This document shows, piece after piece, positions 32,896 to 44,031 of a DNA stretch of 64,000 bases. The position numbers were made by a program, and so were the translations under genes. This DNA comes from Lantana camara (taxonomy: Eukaryota; Streptophyta; Magnoliopsida; Lamiales; Verbenaceae). The notes below the pieces were generated by a model that did no database searches, was not told the DNA's origin, and saw nothing but the letters and a program-made list of their open reading frames with translations. The DNA lies in NCBI GenBank assembly GCA_037501455.1, contig CM074863.1:10226001-10290000 (forward strand). Direction: 5' to 3'. The first letter of the stretch is position 1. Each line of letters begins with the position of its first letter.

Positions 32896-33086
32896 GTAAT
32901 TATGCGTTTCCTCGATTCTGATGAAAAAAATGGTATTTATACCTTAGACCTGAGTCAGTGCCATGTCTGATCGAGCTTAGCGGGCACGGATATCGCGAAC
33001 CACGTGCTCAGATCATGAGAGTGATGGGAAAGTGCGGGTAACCGTTGTGTGCAAAGACATTAGGCGTGTTTCTAATGCTCTTGTTT

Positions 33087-33224
33087 GATCGGATGGGCCG
33101 AACACTCTTGTCTGATCGTAGTAGTCAAACACTCATGGTCGAACACTCAATGGTCGAGCGGATGGGCCGAACACTCTTCTCCGATCAGACTAGTCAAACA
33201 CTCATGGCCAAACACTCATAGCCA
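33087..33224. repeat. tandem duplication, period 69 bp
   Basis: Two units (33087-33155, 33156-33224) contain CGGATGGGCCGAACACTCTT, then tagtcaaacactcatgg. Within each unit a shorter gaacactc/aaacactc phrase recurs two or three times. Confidence 0.8.
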
Positions 33225-33920
33225 AATGCTTCGCCGATTGGAGCGCACAATGACCAAACGGAATTTCCTCTAAGGCAAGGGATGCCTTAGCCAATTTCAA
33301 GGGTTATGAAGTCCAATGAGGTGTATGAAGTCTGAATGAATTCCTTAGAAGTCCGAGCGGGTTCCTTAGTTTATTTTTGTCATTATCATCCCCTCCCCCC
33401 CTCTCCTCGAGTACGGAGCGAGTGAGGTGCTCGTGGAGCGATAGTATTGATTCCAAAAAATCTGAAATTTCCTAGCCGTTTTCACGATGTTTGTTACCAT
33501 TTTATTTCATATTTACAATTAGGGTTTTAACCTTTTTAAAAAATTAAACAAACTCAACTTTAAAATGAAAAGAGTTTCTTGAATTGAGATTAAATGGATA
33601 TGAAACAAATTCAATTTTAAAATTAAGATTTTTAAGGTTCTAATAATTCCTATGGCCTACATCTTGATTGAAAGATGGAATCGTAGGAAGATCATATTTC
33701 ACGGAATGTCATTGACTAAAATATTCTTTGATTTAATTCGTTATTTGATTAGGGGTCACACATCTATCGCTAGACTAAGATCGTGTGATTTGTGAATTAA
33801 TTAATTAATAAGGATATTAACTAATTAGGGTCAATGCTAATCAAATAATGAATTTAGAGGGTCATATACAAATATCAAGGATTTTGGAGGTTAATTGTAT
33901 CAATAATATAAATGTTTGCA

Positions 33921-33993
<73 letters not shown>

Positions 33994-34974
33994 GAAATTG
34001 CTCACTAACACCGAGAACAAGATGATTATTAAACTTTATTTCGTGTGAGTTCACTTGGGTAGAATTCAAAAAAATCTCATTTGTCATTTTTTTATAAATC
34101 ATATTATGTTATGAAATAATCTTGAGAATTTGATTCATATTTATTGCCTAAATAAAAGAAAAGACAAATAGACTCTTAATTCTTGTTTACTCAGAAGTTG
34201 CGCCAATTTTGATTGGTACCAAAAATTGGCTCCAATTTTTAGCTCTAAAATAAAAGAATTTGGCGCAAACTTTTACCTCCAAAATTTAATGAGCAAATCA
34301 TGAGAGTAAATTTTGTCAAACTCAGAGCACCAGGACGTTATTCACCGATTCATTCTCCCAACACCCCTTTCGGTCTTTTCCTTTTCTCTCCCTCTTAAAT
34401 CAAATTGGTTTTTTCTCTACTGAATTGGATTCCTGTTTCTTCTTTATTTTTTTGATGAAAAATTAATTTACCTTTTAGTGAGAAAAGCCTTGTATCGTGT
34501 ATCATCATTACTACTCGCTAAATTGATTTGTCAATTCACCATGAAGAAGACAATTTGTCCAATTGGTTTACACTCTTATTATCATTTTTTTATGGTTTAA
34601 TATGTAATACTAGTATTTGAGAGTGTGGATTATATTGGAGAATTTGAAAAATTATTTTGCGTTTTAAATAATATTTCCCAAAAAGCAATATATAAAATTC
34701 AATGCGCTATTTTTAATTGGACATAGTTATAATGCTATGATGACATTTTGCTTTTGTTTAAGATTATTAAAAGGTCTTTCTAAAATATTGTATTAATAAA
34801 TGAGTTATGAAGAACTTAAATTTTCAGATGGGATAATTTTACATCTCAAATTAACTCAAAGTATACAAACTTAACCTTATAAAATCTTTATATTTTTATT
34901 TTCATAATTATAATTATTGATATTGTTTCATTGCTATTATACATACATATATTGTTGTAGTTGTAATTATTTTA
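33225..34974. other. AT-rich interior of the CACTA-like element
   Basis: No reading frame with a recognisable family. It contains a trinucleotide microsatellite and a pyrimidine-rich stretch near 34350-34440. Confidence 0.4.
33922..33992. repeat. (ATT)n microsatellite
   Basis: About 24 uninterrupted ATT units. Confidence 0.97.
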
Positions 34975-35346
34975 TACCGACCAACCAAAATTGGTTATTA
35001 AGAGTATTTGTTTTACCAACCAATTTATTGGTTGCCAATGGTGAAGTTAAAGTACTTTCAGTGACACTCAATATTTGGTCACTAATTTGGTTGTAATTAA
35101 TAATTTTCTACTGTGACCATGGATAAATGTCACTAAAATATTTAAGGTTGGTCGCTGTATCATTATCTACAGCTTTTTTGATTAGCAACTAACTATAGCT
35201 ACCAAATAGTGATTGGTTGCTAAAGTATATATGTAACTTTCATAGCAGCAACCAAATATTTTTTGGTCGGTATATGTAAATATGCAGCAACCATTTTACT
35301 ATGGTCACTCAGAATTTGGTTGTTAAACCTAAATTTTCTTGTAGTA
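34975..35346. repeat. right subterminal repeat array of the CACTA-like element
   Basis: Repeated accaa...ttggttgcta, ggttgctaa, agcaacca and ggtcac phrases up to the terminus TTTTCTTGTAGTA. They match the array at 21506-22060 in inverse orientation. Confidence 0.65.
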
Positions 35347-35407
35347 TTGTCTCGAGTCTCTTATGGTCAAAACTTTTATTTACTCATGTCTTGTTTAATT
35401 ATTAAAC

Positions 35408-35520
35408 CAGAAGATTTATCTTACTATGATTTTTTCTTATATTTGGTATATTCTATATTTATTTAAGCAGAAGATTTCATTTTATTGTGATTTTTTCCTT
35501 ATATTTGGTATTTCCTTATA
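35408..35520. repeat. imperfect tandem duplication, period 60 bp
   Basis: cagaagattt...gattttttcttatatttggta occurs at 35408 and again at 35468 with small changes. Confidence 0.7.
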
Positions 35521-35565
35521 TTTAACGCCAAACTCATGTCCTCATAAAGTTGCACAACAATTAGG

Positions 35566-35818
35566 GTTAATTACACCTAAACCCACATTAGACGGAATAA
35601 TTACAAGTCGCCACCATTTTTAAATTAAATTATAGACCTTTCAGAAATAAATAATTACACTTAACCCCAACTTTCGTTTAAAAATCGATGATGTCAGCAA
35701 ATTTTTTAATGAATTTCTAAAAATACGCTCCGTTGATTTTAGTCAATTTTTTTATTCTCATGTTGCCCTTAGGGGTTGACTGTAATTGACTATACTAATT
35801 TAGGGGTTAAGTGTAATA
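35566..35818. mobile_element. possible MITE-like element
   Basis: The left end TTAATTACACCTAAACCC and the inverse of the right end (ATTACACTTAACCCC) are similar, with a further TTACACTTAACCCC inside. No clear target duplication was found and there is no coding sequence. It may only be a repeat of the same style as 16065-16922. Confidence 0.3.
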
Positions 35819-36288
35819 TTTTTAACAAAAAATTTCCAACTATTATTTTTGACAAAATATGACCGTTGTAACATTTATATTTCTGTTTTAGCTACAATTG
35901 ACTATACACTTTCTTTATATTTTATTTGATTTTATATATTTAGTTTGATTTGTAAAATTCACCTCATATTTTCTTTAAATTAAATAAGTCTTGTTTTTAA
36001 TTAACACATTATCCTAATTTACTTAAATACGTATTATTAGGGAATTTAATACTTTATAATAGATACTTACCGCTAACGACATTTGGACTAACTCTAAAAT
36101 ATATTGAAATGTACAATTTGTACCATGCAGTCGAAGTTGCAAATTATTTTTACTAAATTAAGAAATTAAAAATTCACTCAAAACGAATCAAATCTAACAG
36201 AAACAATTCAATATTAAAAGTTTTACTAATTAATTATTTATATGTAAGAGATATTTTTTTTATATTTACATGAAAATTTTAATGCATA
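35819..36288. other. AT-rich sequence
   Basis: No gene or repeat recognised. It forms the left flank of the solo LTR that follows. Confidence 0.5.
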
Positions 36289-36293
36289 TATTC

Positions 36294-37133
36294 TGATGAT
36301 ACTAAAAAATGCGCACGTATCAGAGCCGTCCACGTGTCGCCATCGATTGACTTGAAGACTATACGCTCGCATTGATGGGTTCGCGGGCCAACCCAACCCA
36401 CTCGCTTGCCAACTAATACAGGCCATTGGGCCTCGGCCAACTATTCTGGTAAATGGGCCAGAGCTGGCAGGTTTGGCGCTCACACCTACGCCCTCAGGGT
36501 TACCTTTTTCAAGGAATCACCCGCACGAGGGCCATATCTTTGTCGCTCGGGTTTTGGCGCTCAAAGATCATGAGCCGTGAGGAACCCGTCCGAGCATTCT
36601 TCGAGCGTCACTTCGGCTCGAGGATGATCCCCCATCGCCGTGGTGGATCTGGACCCTCATAAGACGGATCCGGGACCCTTCACTCACGCGACCCTCACCA
36701 ACAACCTCTGACACAAAGGTAGTGCGCACCCTGTACCTGACACATCGCCTCCTTTTCAGAAACGTCATTCTCACGCCCTCAAGGGCTGCCACGTGTTGGG
36801 GCAACACAGGTTTGGGACCACACGGTCAATTTACCCATTTACCCTTACCCCTAACATATAAATAGGGGAGAACACATGCTTTCTCCCCCAAGTCATCTCC
36901 ACGACACATACTGCATACATTGTTCTGGGTTCATATCTCCATTCCTCTGCATCTTCCCAAGCTTCATAACAGTTGCATTATATCTTGCATTCTCGGTGTT
37001 ATCCTAGCTGGAAGAACCCACGCTCCATAGGAAACCCAGTTCCTGAGGCTTCCCCGCCTGTGATGGTCTTTTCCCTTTTCATATAAATCTTAAAGTGTTG
37101 TTGCATTAGGAAACACGAATTCCAGCACCATCA
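36294..37133 (+). mobile_element. Tat-type solo LTR (840 bp) with 5-bp target duplication
   Basis: It begins TGATGATACT and ends CAGCACCATCA, flanked by tattc (36289-36293 and 37134-37138). It is closely similar to the 3' LTR of element 1, sharing cagagccgtccacgtgtc, the TATA region (tataaatagggga at 36857) and the last 120 bp. No internal sequence is left, as expected from LTR-LTR recombination. Confidence 0.92.
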
Positions 37134-37138
37134 TATTC

Positions 37139-37786
37139 TAAATCCAAAGTTTCTAGTTTTAATTTACAAGTAATTGTTATTTAATAATTATTAACAATTA
37201 ATTTATATCGATATAAAAAATAATTTAACCTCTAATTTGAAATTAGTAATTTTTATTCATTGAACTAAGTAAATAAAAAAATTCTTGATTTATCAACTAA
37301 AATACAAGATACCAAAATATCAAACTAAAACGGATTTAATCAATTCAAATAGATCACTCAATATATCATACTAACTGAGATAATCAATTATTCAGAACTA
37401 AAGATGATTAATAGAACGACCAAAATTTTCGGTTAATTGAATAATAGGAAAACCAAAGTTGTTAATTTTACCTGAAGAAAACTTTCCCATTCGGATGGTT
37501 TAACCTCAACTATGTGCGTGCCCGAGTTTTAATTCATCCCACTAAAACTAAGCGCATTAGATATTTGATGGTAAGTTTTCTTTCAAGAAATGTGTTTCGA
37601 GGATATGTCGGGCTCTGCTTTCAAATCAGTGTTGGGCTCTAAGTGCGTGAGAGTGTGTGTGTATCTGACAAAAGCTGAAAGAGCAGGAAAAGAGAGAGGT
37701 TAAACCTGTGGGTGTGTGTTAGGAATATTTTCAATCATATCAGTGGACTCAAAGCCCAGGTTGGTGTTTTTTCTTGAGAGAAAGTA
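37139..37786. other. AT-rich sequence upstream of a gag fragment
   Basis: No LTR boundary or primer site was recognised. The part 37560-37786 is less AT-rich and may be leader sequence of the element that carries the following gag. Confidence 0.4.
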
Positions 37787-39107
37787 ATGGCAAAGAACCA
37801 GGCTCTAGATTTGGAGGCTGTTGTAACTCAGGTTAAAGAAGGGCATCTTGCGTTAGCTGGGGGACAGGAGGAGATTAAGAAGCATTTGGAGGATTTCTCT
37901 AGAAAAATGGAGGGATCTCTCAACACTAAGATAGATGAGCTCGCGCGTTTGATAAGAGGAAAAACTATTTCCCCTGTTTTGCCAGGCACACTGGTGGATC
38001 TATATATTTGATATTGCAGCAGTAGGTGGATCAAGTCAAGGGAGTGGAGGAGGATCTAGCACGCCACCCATGGACAACACATATGTGGGAGCTCTTACAG
38101 GTAACCGTGGTAGAAATGATCCGGGTTTAATCCCTCCCCCTGGTTTTAGAAACTTAGATCCACATTTTCAGGGGCAGTTTAAGAATAAGTTGAGTTTCCA
38201 AAGTTTAATGGTGAGGAACCTCGTGGTTGGATAAGAAAATGTCATAAGTATTTCTAATTCAACCCGATTTCAGACTTTGAGAAGATAATGACTGCAGCAA
38301 TGCATTTGGAGGGTATAACTGATCATTGGTATTTGGAATATATAGAAAGGAAGGAAAATATGGGATAGACTGCGTTTAGTGAACTGGTCTTGCAGAGGTT
38401 TTCAAGAAGGGAAGAACAAAACTTAGTAGACCAGTTTAACAAGCTAAGGCAGATGAAGAGTGTTGAGGACTATGTTCTTAAGTTTGAGGAACTCAAAGCT
38501 TTCATGGTTAGCATAAACAAAACACTGACTGAAGAGTACTTTATTAAAAGCTTTGCGAGTAGGCTGAAGGAAGAGATAAGTCAGATGGTAGAGATGTTGG
38601 AACCATTGTCCTTGACTCATGCTATCCAAATGGCAAGAAGGCAGGAGATACATTTGGAAACGATGCAAAAATGGGGTCAAAGGTGGCGTCAAAAAGCTGG
38701 AATGTGAAGAACAGCACTTATGATCAGGGGAATAGGAAGAATAACTCTACTTACAATGAGAAATACCCACCTATTAGAAGGCTTACCAGTGAAGAGATGG
38801 ATGCCAGAAGGAGGAGAGGCTTATGTTTCAACTGTGATGAAAATTATCACGTTGGACATAAGTGTTAGAACTTGTTTGTGATCATAGGAAGAGAGGAGGC
38901 AGATAAGGAACAGGAGACTCCAGTGATATAGATACAGAATGAGGAGGCTAGGGAATTTCATATTTCTTTGAATACTGCATCTGGACAAATCAGGCCTGAT
39001 ACCATCAAACTTTTGGGCAGAGTCAAAGGGCATACCATCTCCATTTTAGTGGACTCTGGAAGTATACACACGTTTTTGGATTCTGAAACAATTGAGAAAT
39101 TAAAGTA
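37787..39107 (+). pseudogene. gag-protease fragment of a chromovirus-like Ty3/gypsy element
   Basis: It starts MAKNQALDLEAVVTQVKEG. A retrotransposon gag region follows (WYLEYIERKE, LVDQFNKLRQMKSVEDYVLKFEEL), then PIRRLTSEEMDARRRRGLC and a zinc knuckle CFNCDENYHVGHKC (38824-38867), then a protease with DSGS (39052 onward). This order and the RRLT...RGLCFNCD phrase are typical of chromovirus-type gypsy elements, not of Tat. Several stops and frame changes (near 38009, 38255, 38364, 38703, 38866, 38928) break it. It is cut at about 39107, where an unrelated LTR fragment begins, so RT and integrase are absent. Confidence 0.8.
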
Positions 39108-39317
39108 ATCCCGAGGGTTGAGTGGTGTCCATATATGAAACCTTGTTCATCCCCTCGGAGAGGCTAAGTTACTTTAGGATGAGGGGAAGGTCATTCCCTC
39201 AAGGGGAATACCCAACCGCGAGGGGGGGAATTGGGCGTGTCCTTGAGGCGCCACGCCAAGATGCAATGATTGGGCCACGTGTTGCTTACGTGTCATGAGC
39301 ATAATTTGGCCTCATCA
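39108..39317 (-). repeat. fragment of a Tat-type LTR
   Basis: The minus strand starts TGATGAGGCCAAATTATGC at 39317, like other Tat LTR starts here, and contains a ccacgtg block. It is truncated where it abuts the gag fragment at 39107. Confidence 0.55.
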
Positions 39318-39601
39318 ATATCTATTCAATTTAATTTAATAATTTTTTAATTTAAATAATATTTTTATTTCAAATAATTACCTCAAATTATTTTGTTAAG
39401 AGAAATTCTAACATTGAATACATACTTATGAAATTAAATTTTATAAAGTAATTTATAATTAAAATTCTCTTAATTTGGTGTATTAGTATATTTATTGTTT
39501 ACCATCGGATTGTAACATATTGGTTGAGATAATTATTTAAAATCCAAACACTTTCTAAAATAATAAATTATCATTGAAGTTTAAAAACATTAAATAGATA
39601 G

Positions 39602-40586
39602 TGATGGTGCATAAACTGAAAAAGGATTAAAACACCAACACTTTAAGATTTATTTAAGAGAGGGAAGACCATCACAGGCGTTGGAGCCTCAGGAACTGGG
39701 TTTCCAAAAAACGTGGGTTCTTCTAGCTAGGATAACACCAGGGGAAAAAGGCAGTAAGAAAACAAAGATGGTAAAGTATGCGGAGTTTGGGAAGAAGAAA
39801 CCAGAGTAGAAATGAAGGAAGAATGCCCAGTTGCATATGTAAAATCTGTGTAGAAGATGACTTGGGGAAAGTGTGTATAAATTCCCATATTTATACGTTG
39901 AGGGCAAGGGTGTTTTGTTAAAAGCGACCATGTGGTCCCAAACCCAGGGCTGTCCTAGACACGTAGCAACGTGTGATGGCGTGAGAGTGATATCCCTGAA
40001 AGATACCTAGCGATAGGTGGTTGCAGTGTGTCAGGCGTGGTGTGCGCACTACCACTGTGTCAGAGGTGGTTATAGAGTGGCTACTGAGCGTGGAGGCACC
40101 CAAAGAGCCTCCTCAAGTAACTGGGTGTGCCCTCGAGGGGAACCCTTCATTAAGGAGGGGGTTAACCTTTGGGAAACGAGTACCCCCCGGTACGAGCGCT
40201 GGGATATCCCGAATGGACGTTCCCGAGCACTGGAGGAGTTCATCTAGTGACTGGGTCTAAGCATCGGTCAGCTCGAACGGAGTGTGGGCTCGACCGCGAG
40301 TTCCCTCGCAGCGGGCTCCCTTGGTGCGGAAGGGATGGACTCTGGGTGGAGTTCCGTGGGGCCGCAGTGTGAGCGTCAGATGGGATCGATAAGCAAATCC
40401 CACCCTTGTGGCTTGGGCCGAGGCGCACAAGTCTTAATCAGTGAGATAATGAGTGAATGGGCTGGATCTACTTCGCGAGCCCATTATTACGAGCGTCCAT
40501 GCTCTAGTTTCCTCAGATAGCTTAGATGAGCCATGCAGATTACGGCACGTGTTCGGTATTGATCTGAGCGTGATTTGGGCCCATCA
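39602..40586 (-). repeat. 3' LTR of Tat element 2 (985 bp)
   Basis: The plus strand reads TGATGGTGCATAAACT...GGGCCCATCA. It aligns nearly end to end with 61289-62271, with scattered substitutions and a few small indels, e.g. extra bases near 40185-40200. A minus-strand TATA box (gtataaatat) lies near 39888-39896. Confidence 0.95.
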
Positions 40587-40602
40587 TTTTTGCCACCCAA
40601 AT
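40587..40602 (-). other. polypurine tract of Tat element 2
   Basis: The minus strand reads ATTTGGGTGGCAAAAA immediately before the LTR start TGATGGGCCC. Confidence 0.8.
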
Positions 40603-40924
40603 TCTGTAGTTACACTTGAGTGAACTGTAGAATTTTAAAATTCGGGCGTTAGCTTCGAACATTCGTGGGTCAAGCTTTTGGAGGAAACCGATGCTGACTG
40701 TATTTCATAGGGGACGCCTTCTGACAATTCATTAAATGTTATCTTGTCATTCTAGCGCTCGAGTAAATCCGCATTAAATGTTGAGTAGAGACGTGATTGT
40801 GCGTATCAAGGAAACGACACGTGGACCTAGGTAACCGTGTGACGGTTACCAAAAGTGGGAGGTTTTCTAGGTGGGAATGATTGCATTTGAATTAAATACC
40901 CTAATCATGCCGGTAACTCTTCCC

Positions 40925-40932
40925 TATAAATA
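40925..40932 (+). promoter_or_regulatory. TATA box of the antisense gene (element 2)
   Basis: CCCTATAAATAGGG, a textbook plant TATA box, lies 281-288 bp upstream of ATG 41213 and outside the LTR. A similar motif lies at the same distance from the homologous start in element 1. Confidence 0.7.
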
Positions 40933-41212
40933 GGGATTTGTAAACCCTTTTTACCCTTTACGCCTTCAGAACTTCCAAAGCAAGAGCAACAGCTTATTCT
41001 CTGTAATTTTTGCATTCTCTGGCGATTTTTTTCATCAGATTTAGGTAAATCTTGACTCTTTTGACTTTTCTCGTACTAACCCATAGATTTAGGTCGTGAG
41101 AACCACCATTCTTGTGTGAGGAAGCCCCCTAAGAGATTGTTCCCGTACAAAAATTCCCTTTTTCCTGCTAAAACTCCCTGTAAAACCTTCATCTCCAAAA
41201 GTAAGAACAACA

Positions 41213-44031
41213 ATGGCGGATGAATTTTTAGACCAGACAGCGAAAGAGATAGATGAGATGCCCAGTGCAAGCTCTTCTCCTCAAAGCAATATACCATATG
41301 CCATTCCGATAGCGGAAGTCCCAGAGGAAGCTGAGGACGAAGAACTTGACGCTGCAGTTCAAGGTATGAACGAGCGTAATCCTGGGGGGTTGAACAGATC
41401 TTTGAAGAAATGGATCTGTCAATACTTATACAGAATCAGGGGGAGAGGGTTTTCCCTATATTGAATAGTGTCGTTAGGTCTCAAGACCACCAAGTTACGG
41501 TGGCTATTGCTGTCCCCCAAGAGGAAATGGGGACTTCTGAGTGTCGGGCAAGGGAGGAACCTCCCCGCAAGCACCATCGAAAGGGGAAGGAACCGGTGAC
41601 TCAAGTGAGGAAGTCCAACCCCCATCAAACAGATAGAACTCCAGATGAGATTGAGAGTTCCCTGACGCTCGCGGAACTAGCCACTTTGAAAACGCAGGTT
41701 TACTGGGATGAAATCTACATAACCCGTCTCCCTACAGAGCGGGAGCGAGCCAACCATCCGCCCCCTAGAATGATGACCGTCTACAGAGATGCTATGTTTT
41801 CTAGGGGTCTGAGGTTCCCGATTCCGACCCTGATGGTCAATTCTGAACTTTCTGAACTTAAGTCCTTTACAGGTCCTGCCTAATAGTATAGCTTTGTTGA
41901 ACGTTTTCGTGGTATTGATGAGGGCCACAGGCCACGAGCCCTCGATCGACAACTTCAATAGCCTGTTCCATGTGGCACGTTCTCCACGCTTGTATCCGAA
42001 GGATGGCTTTTACTACGCCCAGGCCAAATCAGGATTGAGGATGATTGATTCGCCCTCGACTTCGTATGGAGTGAACTGGAGGAGAAATTCTTCTTTGTAG
42101 GGGCACCTGACGGTGTATTTAGAGTTTCTCGAGAGTGGATAGTGCATGGAGAGGGACCCATTGTAAAATCCAGATCCGATTCTTTACCTTTTGAGCAATG
42201 GGCAAAGAGTTTGGCCCTCGTTATGAAGAATGCCAAGTGGCTGATTAAAGCCAAGGACTTGATGCGTAACGAGGAAGTATTATTTCGCTATGGGCTTGTG
42301 AGTCCTCCGGATATGATCACCAATCCTCCCGCTCGAACAATGAATAGAGACGGTTAGATTCTAGGAACTAACTTTGCTAACATTTAGAGTATGAACACTG
42401 ACTTTTAAGCTTTGTTGCATTGTATAAGTAAAACTAACACTCGTTTGTTTCTTGTATGCAGACATAGACATACTGATGGTGAGAGCGGGTGCTGAGAACG
42501 TCGCAGCCATGATGCGCGATCACAGAGCGAGCAACAATCAGCAACAGCAGCGACAGCAGCAACAGACGGTTCCCCGAGGGGACCATGGTGCAGGCCGAGG
42601 GGCCGGGAGAGGAGAAGGCGGCCAAGGGGATGGCCGAGGGGATGGTCGGGGTGATAAAAGAGGTAGTCGTGGGGTAAGCCATTCTGCAGATTTGACGAGC
42701 GGGAGCTCTCGCAATGCTACTCCCTCGGGCGCCCTTGTTCCTACGCCCGACGAGGTGCTTGTTCAGTTGGGCCCCAACACTTCCCGTAGCAACCGCTCGG
42801 GAGTAATTCTCCTGGACCTGGGCGAGGATAGGTCTCAACCCTCGCGGAAAAGGGAAAGGTTGGCAGATTCCATCCCTATCTCGGGTAAAGGGAAGGAAGT
42901 GGTAATGGGGGACCCAGGTGATGAGGGTGACACCTCTTCCTCCGAGGATGAGAGCTTTTGGAAGTTTGAGTGCAACGGGGACGTACATTACAAGTGCTCG
43001 GTGGAAGATAGTCCCATGCTTCTAGAAGACACCCCCGTTGCCAGCAATGTTATCTCCGGAGTGGTCCACCGCATGCAATTCTTCGGGGATCACCAGCAAC
43101 TGAACAAGCAGACCGCGGCGGAGGTGGCGGCAGACGCCTGTTATGCCCTTGTGGCGATAAGTGTCCAAGGACTTAGCTATCTGGAATTTTTTCGAGTAAT
43201 CATGGACTTAATAAAGTTTTATTATGTGTGTAGGGGGTGCTTCCCAGGCTCAAGAACTTGTAGAGATGCTCGGAGACTCACTTTGAGCGCAAAGCTAAAT
43301 ATAAGAAGCTTTTGCGTGTCACTGACCCCGGGCGACTACAGGAGTATTATGACATGGTCTGCGCTCAACTCACATCTCTGGGGCTTGAGCACAGCGAGGT
43401 GAAAAAGATGCTCGAGGATCGAGAGGCTGCCTGGGAGAGATTGGACGAGCGGCACATGAAGTTGAAGGCTGAACGAACTAAGCTGAGGGACGACAAGAAA
43501 AACCTCACCCAGAAGCTGACCGAGCGTGTCCAACAGCTGGAATCAACAAGGAAGAAGCTGGCTGATCTCTAAGGGCAAGTCGCAGATCTTGAAACGAGCG
43601 TTGCTTGGGATGCGGTCCTTAAATTTGTGCGTTCGAAGGCCTTCGATTTTGCTGCCAATCTCCACTGTTTTGCCAATACTAAACGATTCTTCTGGAAGTC
43701 CGTGGGCTAACTGATCAAGTTGGGAATGGTGCCTCCCAGTACTCGTACAGACGATCGCCTGCGTATGGATCTGGACGAGAACTTAGAGCCGGTCGTTGGA
43801 ACTGGGGACCCTGTTGACAACTTAACAAAGCCGGAGTACGACGGTTTGGTCACTATGCTCTAGGATGAGTTTATGGCGGCCAACCCTATAGAATTCGAGC
43901 CCATGGTAGTGGACGAGGGTGTCAGTGAAGAAGCTCAAATTGAAGGGGGACCAGGGTAACGCTCAAACCGCAAGTCCTCAAGTCTTGGTGCCTGTTCCCT
44001 TGTCAATTGCACCTCCCGAGCCTGGAAGTTA
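41213..44031 (+). pseudogene. antisense three-exon gene of Tat element 2, broken
   Basis: Homologous along its length to the gene at 8726-5866. ATG 41213 gives MADEFLD...EIDEM. Exon 1 runs to 42352 but has a frame change near 41410, stops at about 41881-41888 and another frame change near 42095. Intron 1 (42353-42461) keeps GTTAG...GCAG. Exon 2 (42462-43156) keeps the RG-rich and acidic-serine parts. The intron 2 donor is ATAAGT instead of GTAAGT (43157), with acceptor TAG at 43231-43233. Exon 3 holds the coiled coil (EVKKMLEDREAAWERLDERH) and the conserved VAWDAVLKFVRSKAF, with several stops (e.g. 43570, 43708, 43861). No functional product is expected. Confidence 0.85.

Larger units (their letters stand above)
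21506..35346. mobile_element. CACTA-like (En/Spm) element with nested insertions
   Basis: The left end is CACTACAAGAAAAC at 21506; the right end is TTTTCTTGTAGTA at about 35334-35346, the inverse with the last G changed to A. Both ends carry dense subterminal copies of a TTAGCAACC/GGTTGCTAA/GGTCGC motif, a typical CACTA pattern. The flanking triplets ttt and ttg differ at one base, so the 3-bp duplication is imperfect. No transposase gene is recognised, so the element is non-autonomous or gutted. A Tekay-like LTR and, within it, a LINE occupy much of the interior. That both ends belong to one element is inferred from their shared subterminal repeats. Confidence 0.6.

Noticed and set aside
33922..33992. 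CRISPR-like or satellite array
   Set aside because: A simple ATT microsatellite. No array of spaced repeats exists anywhere in the window.
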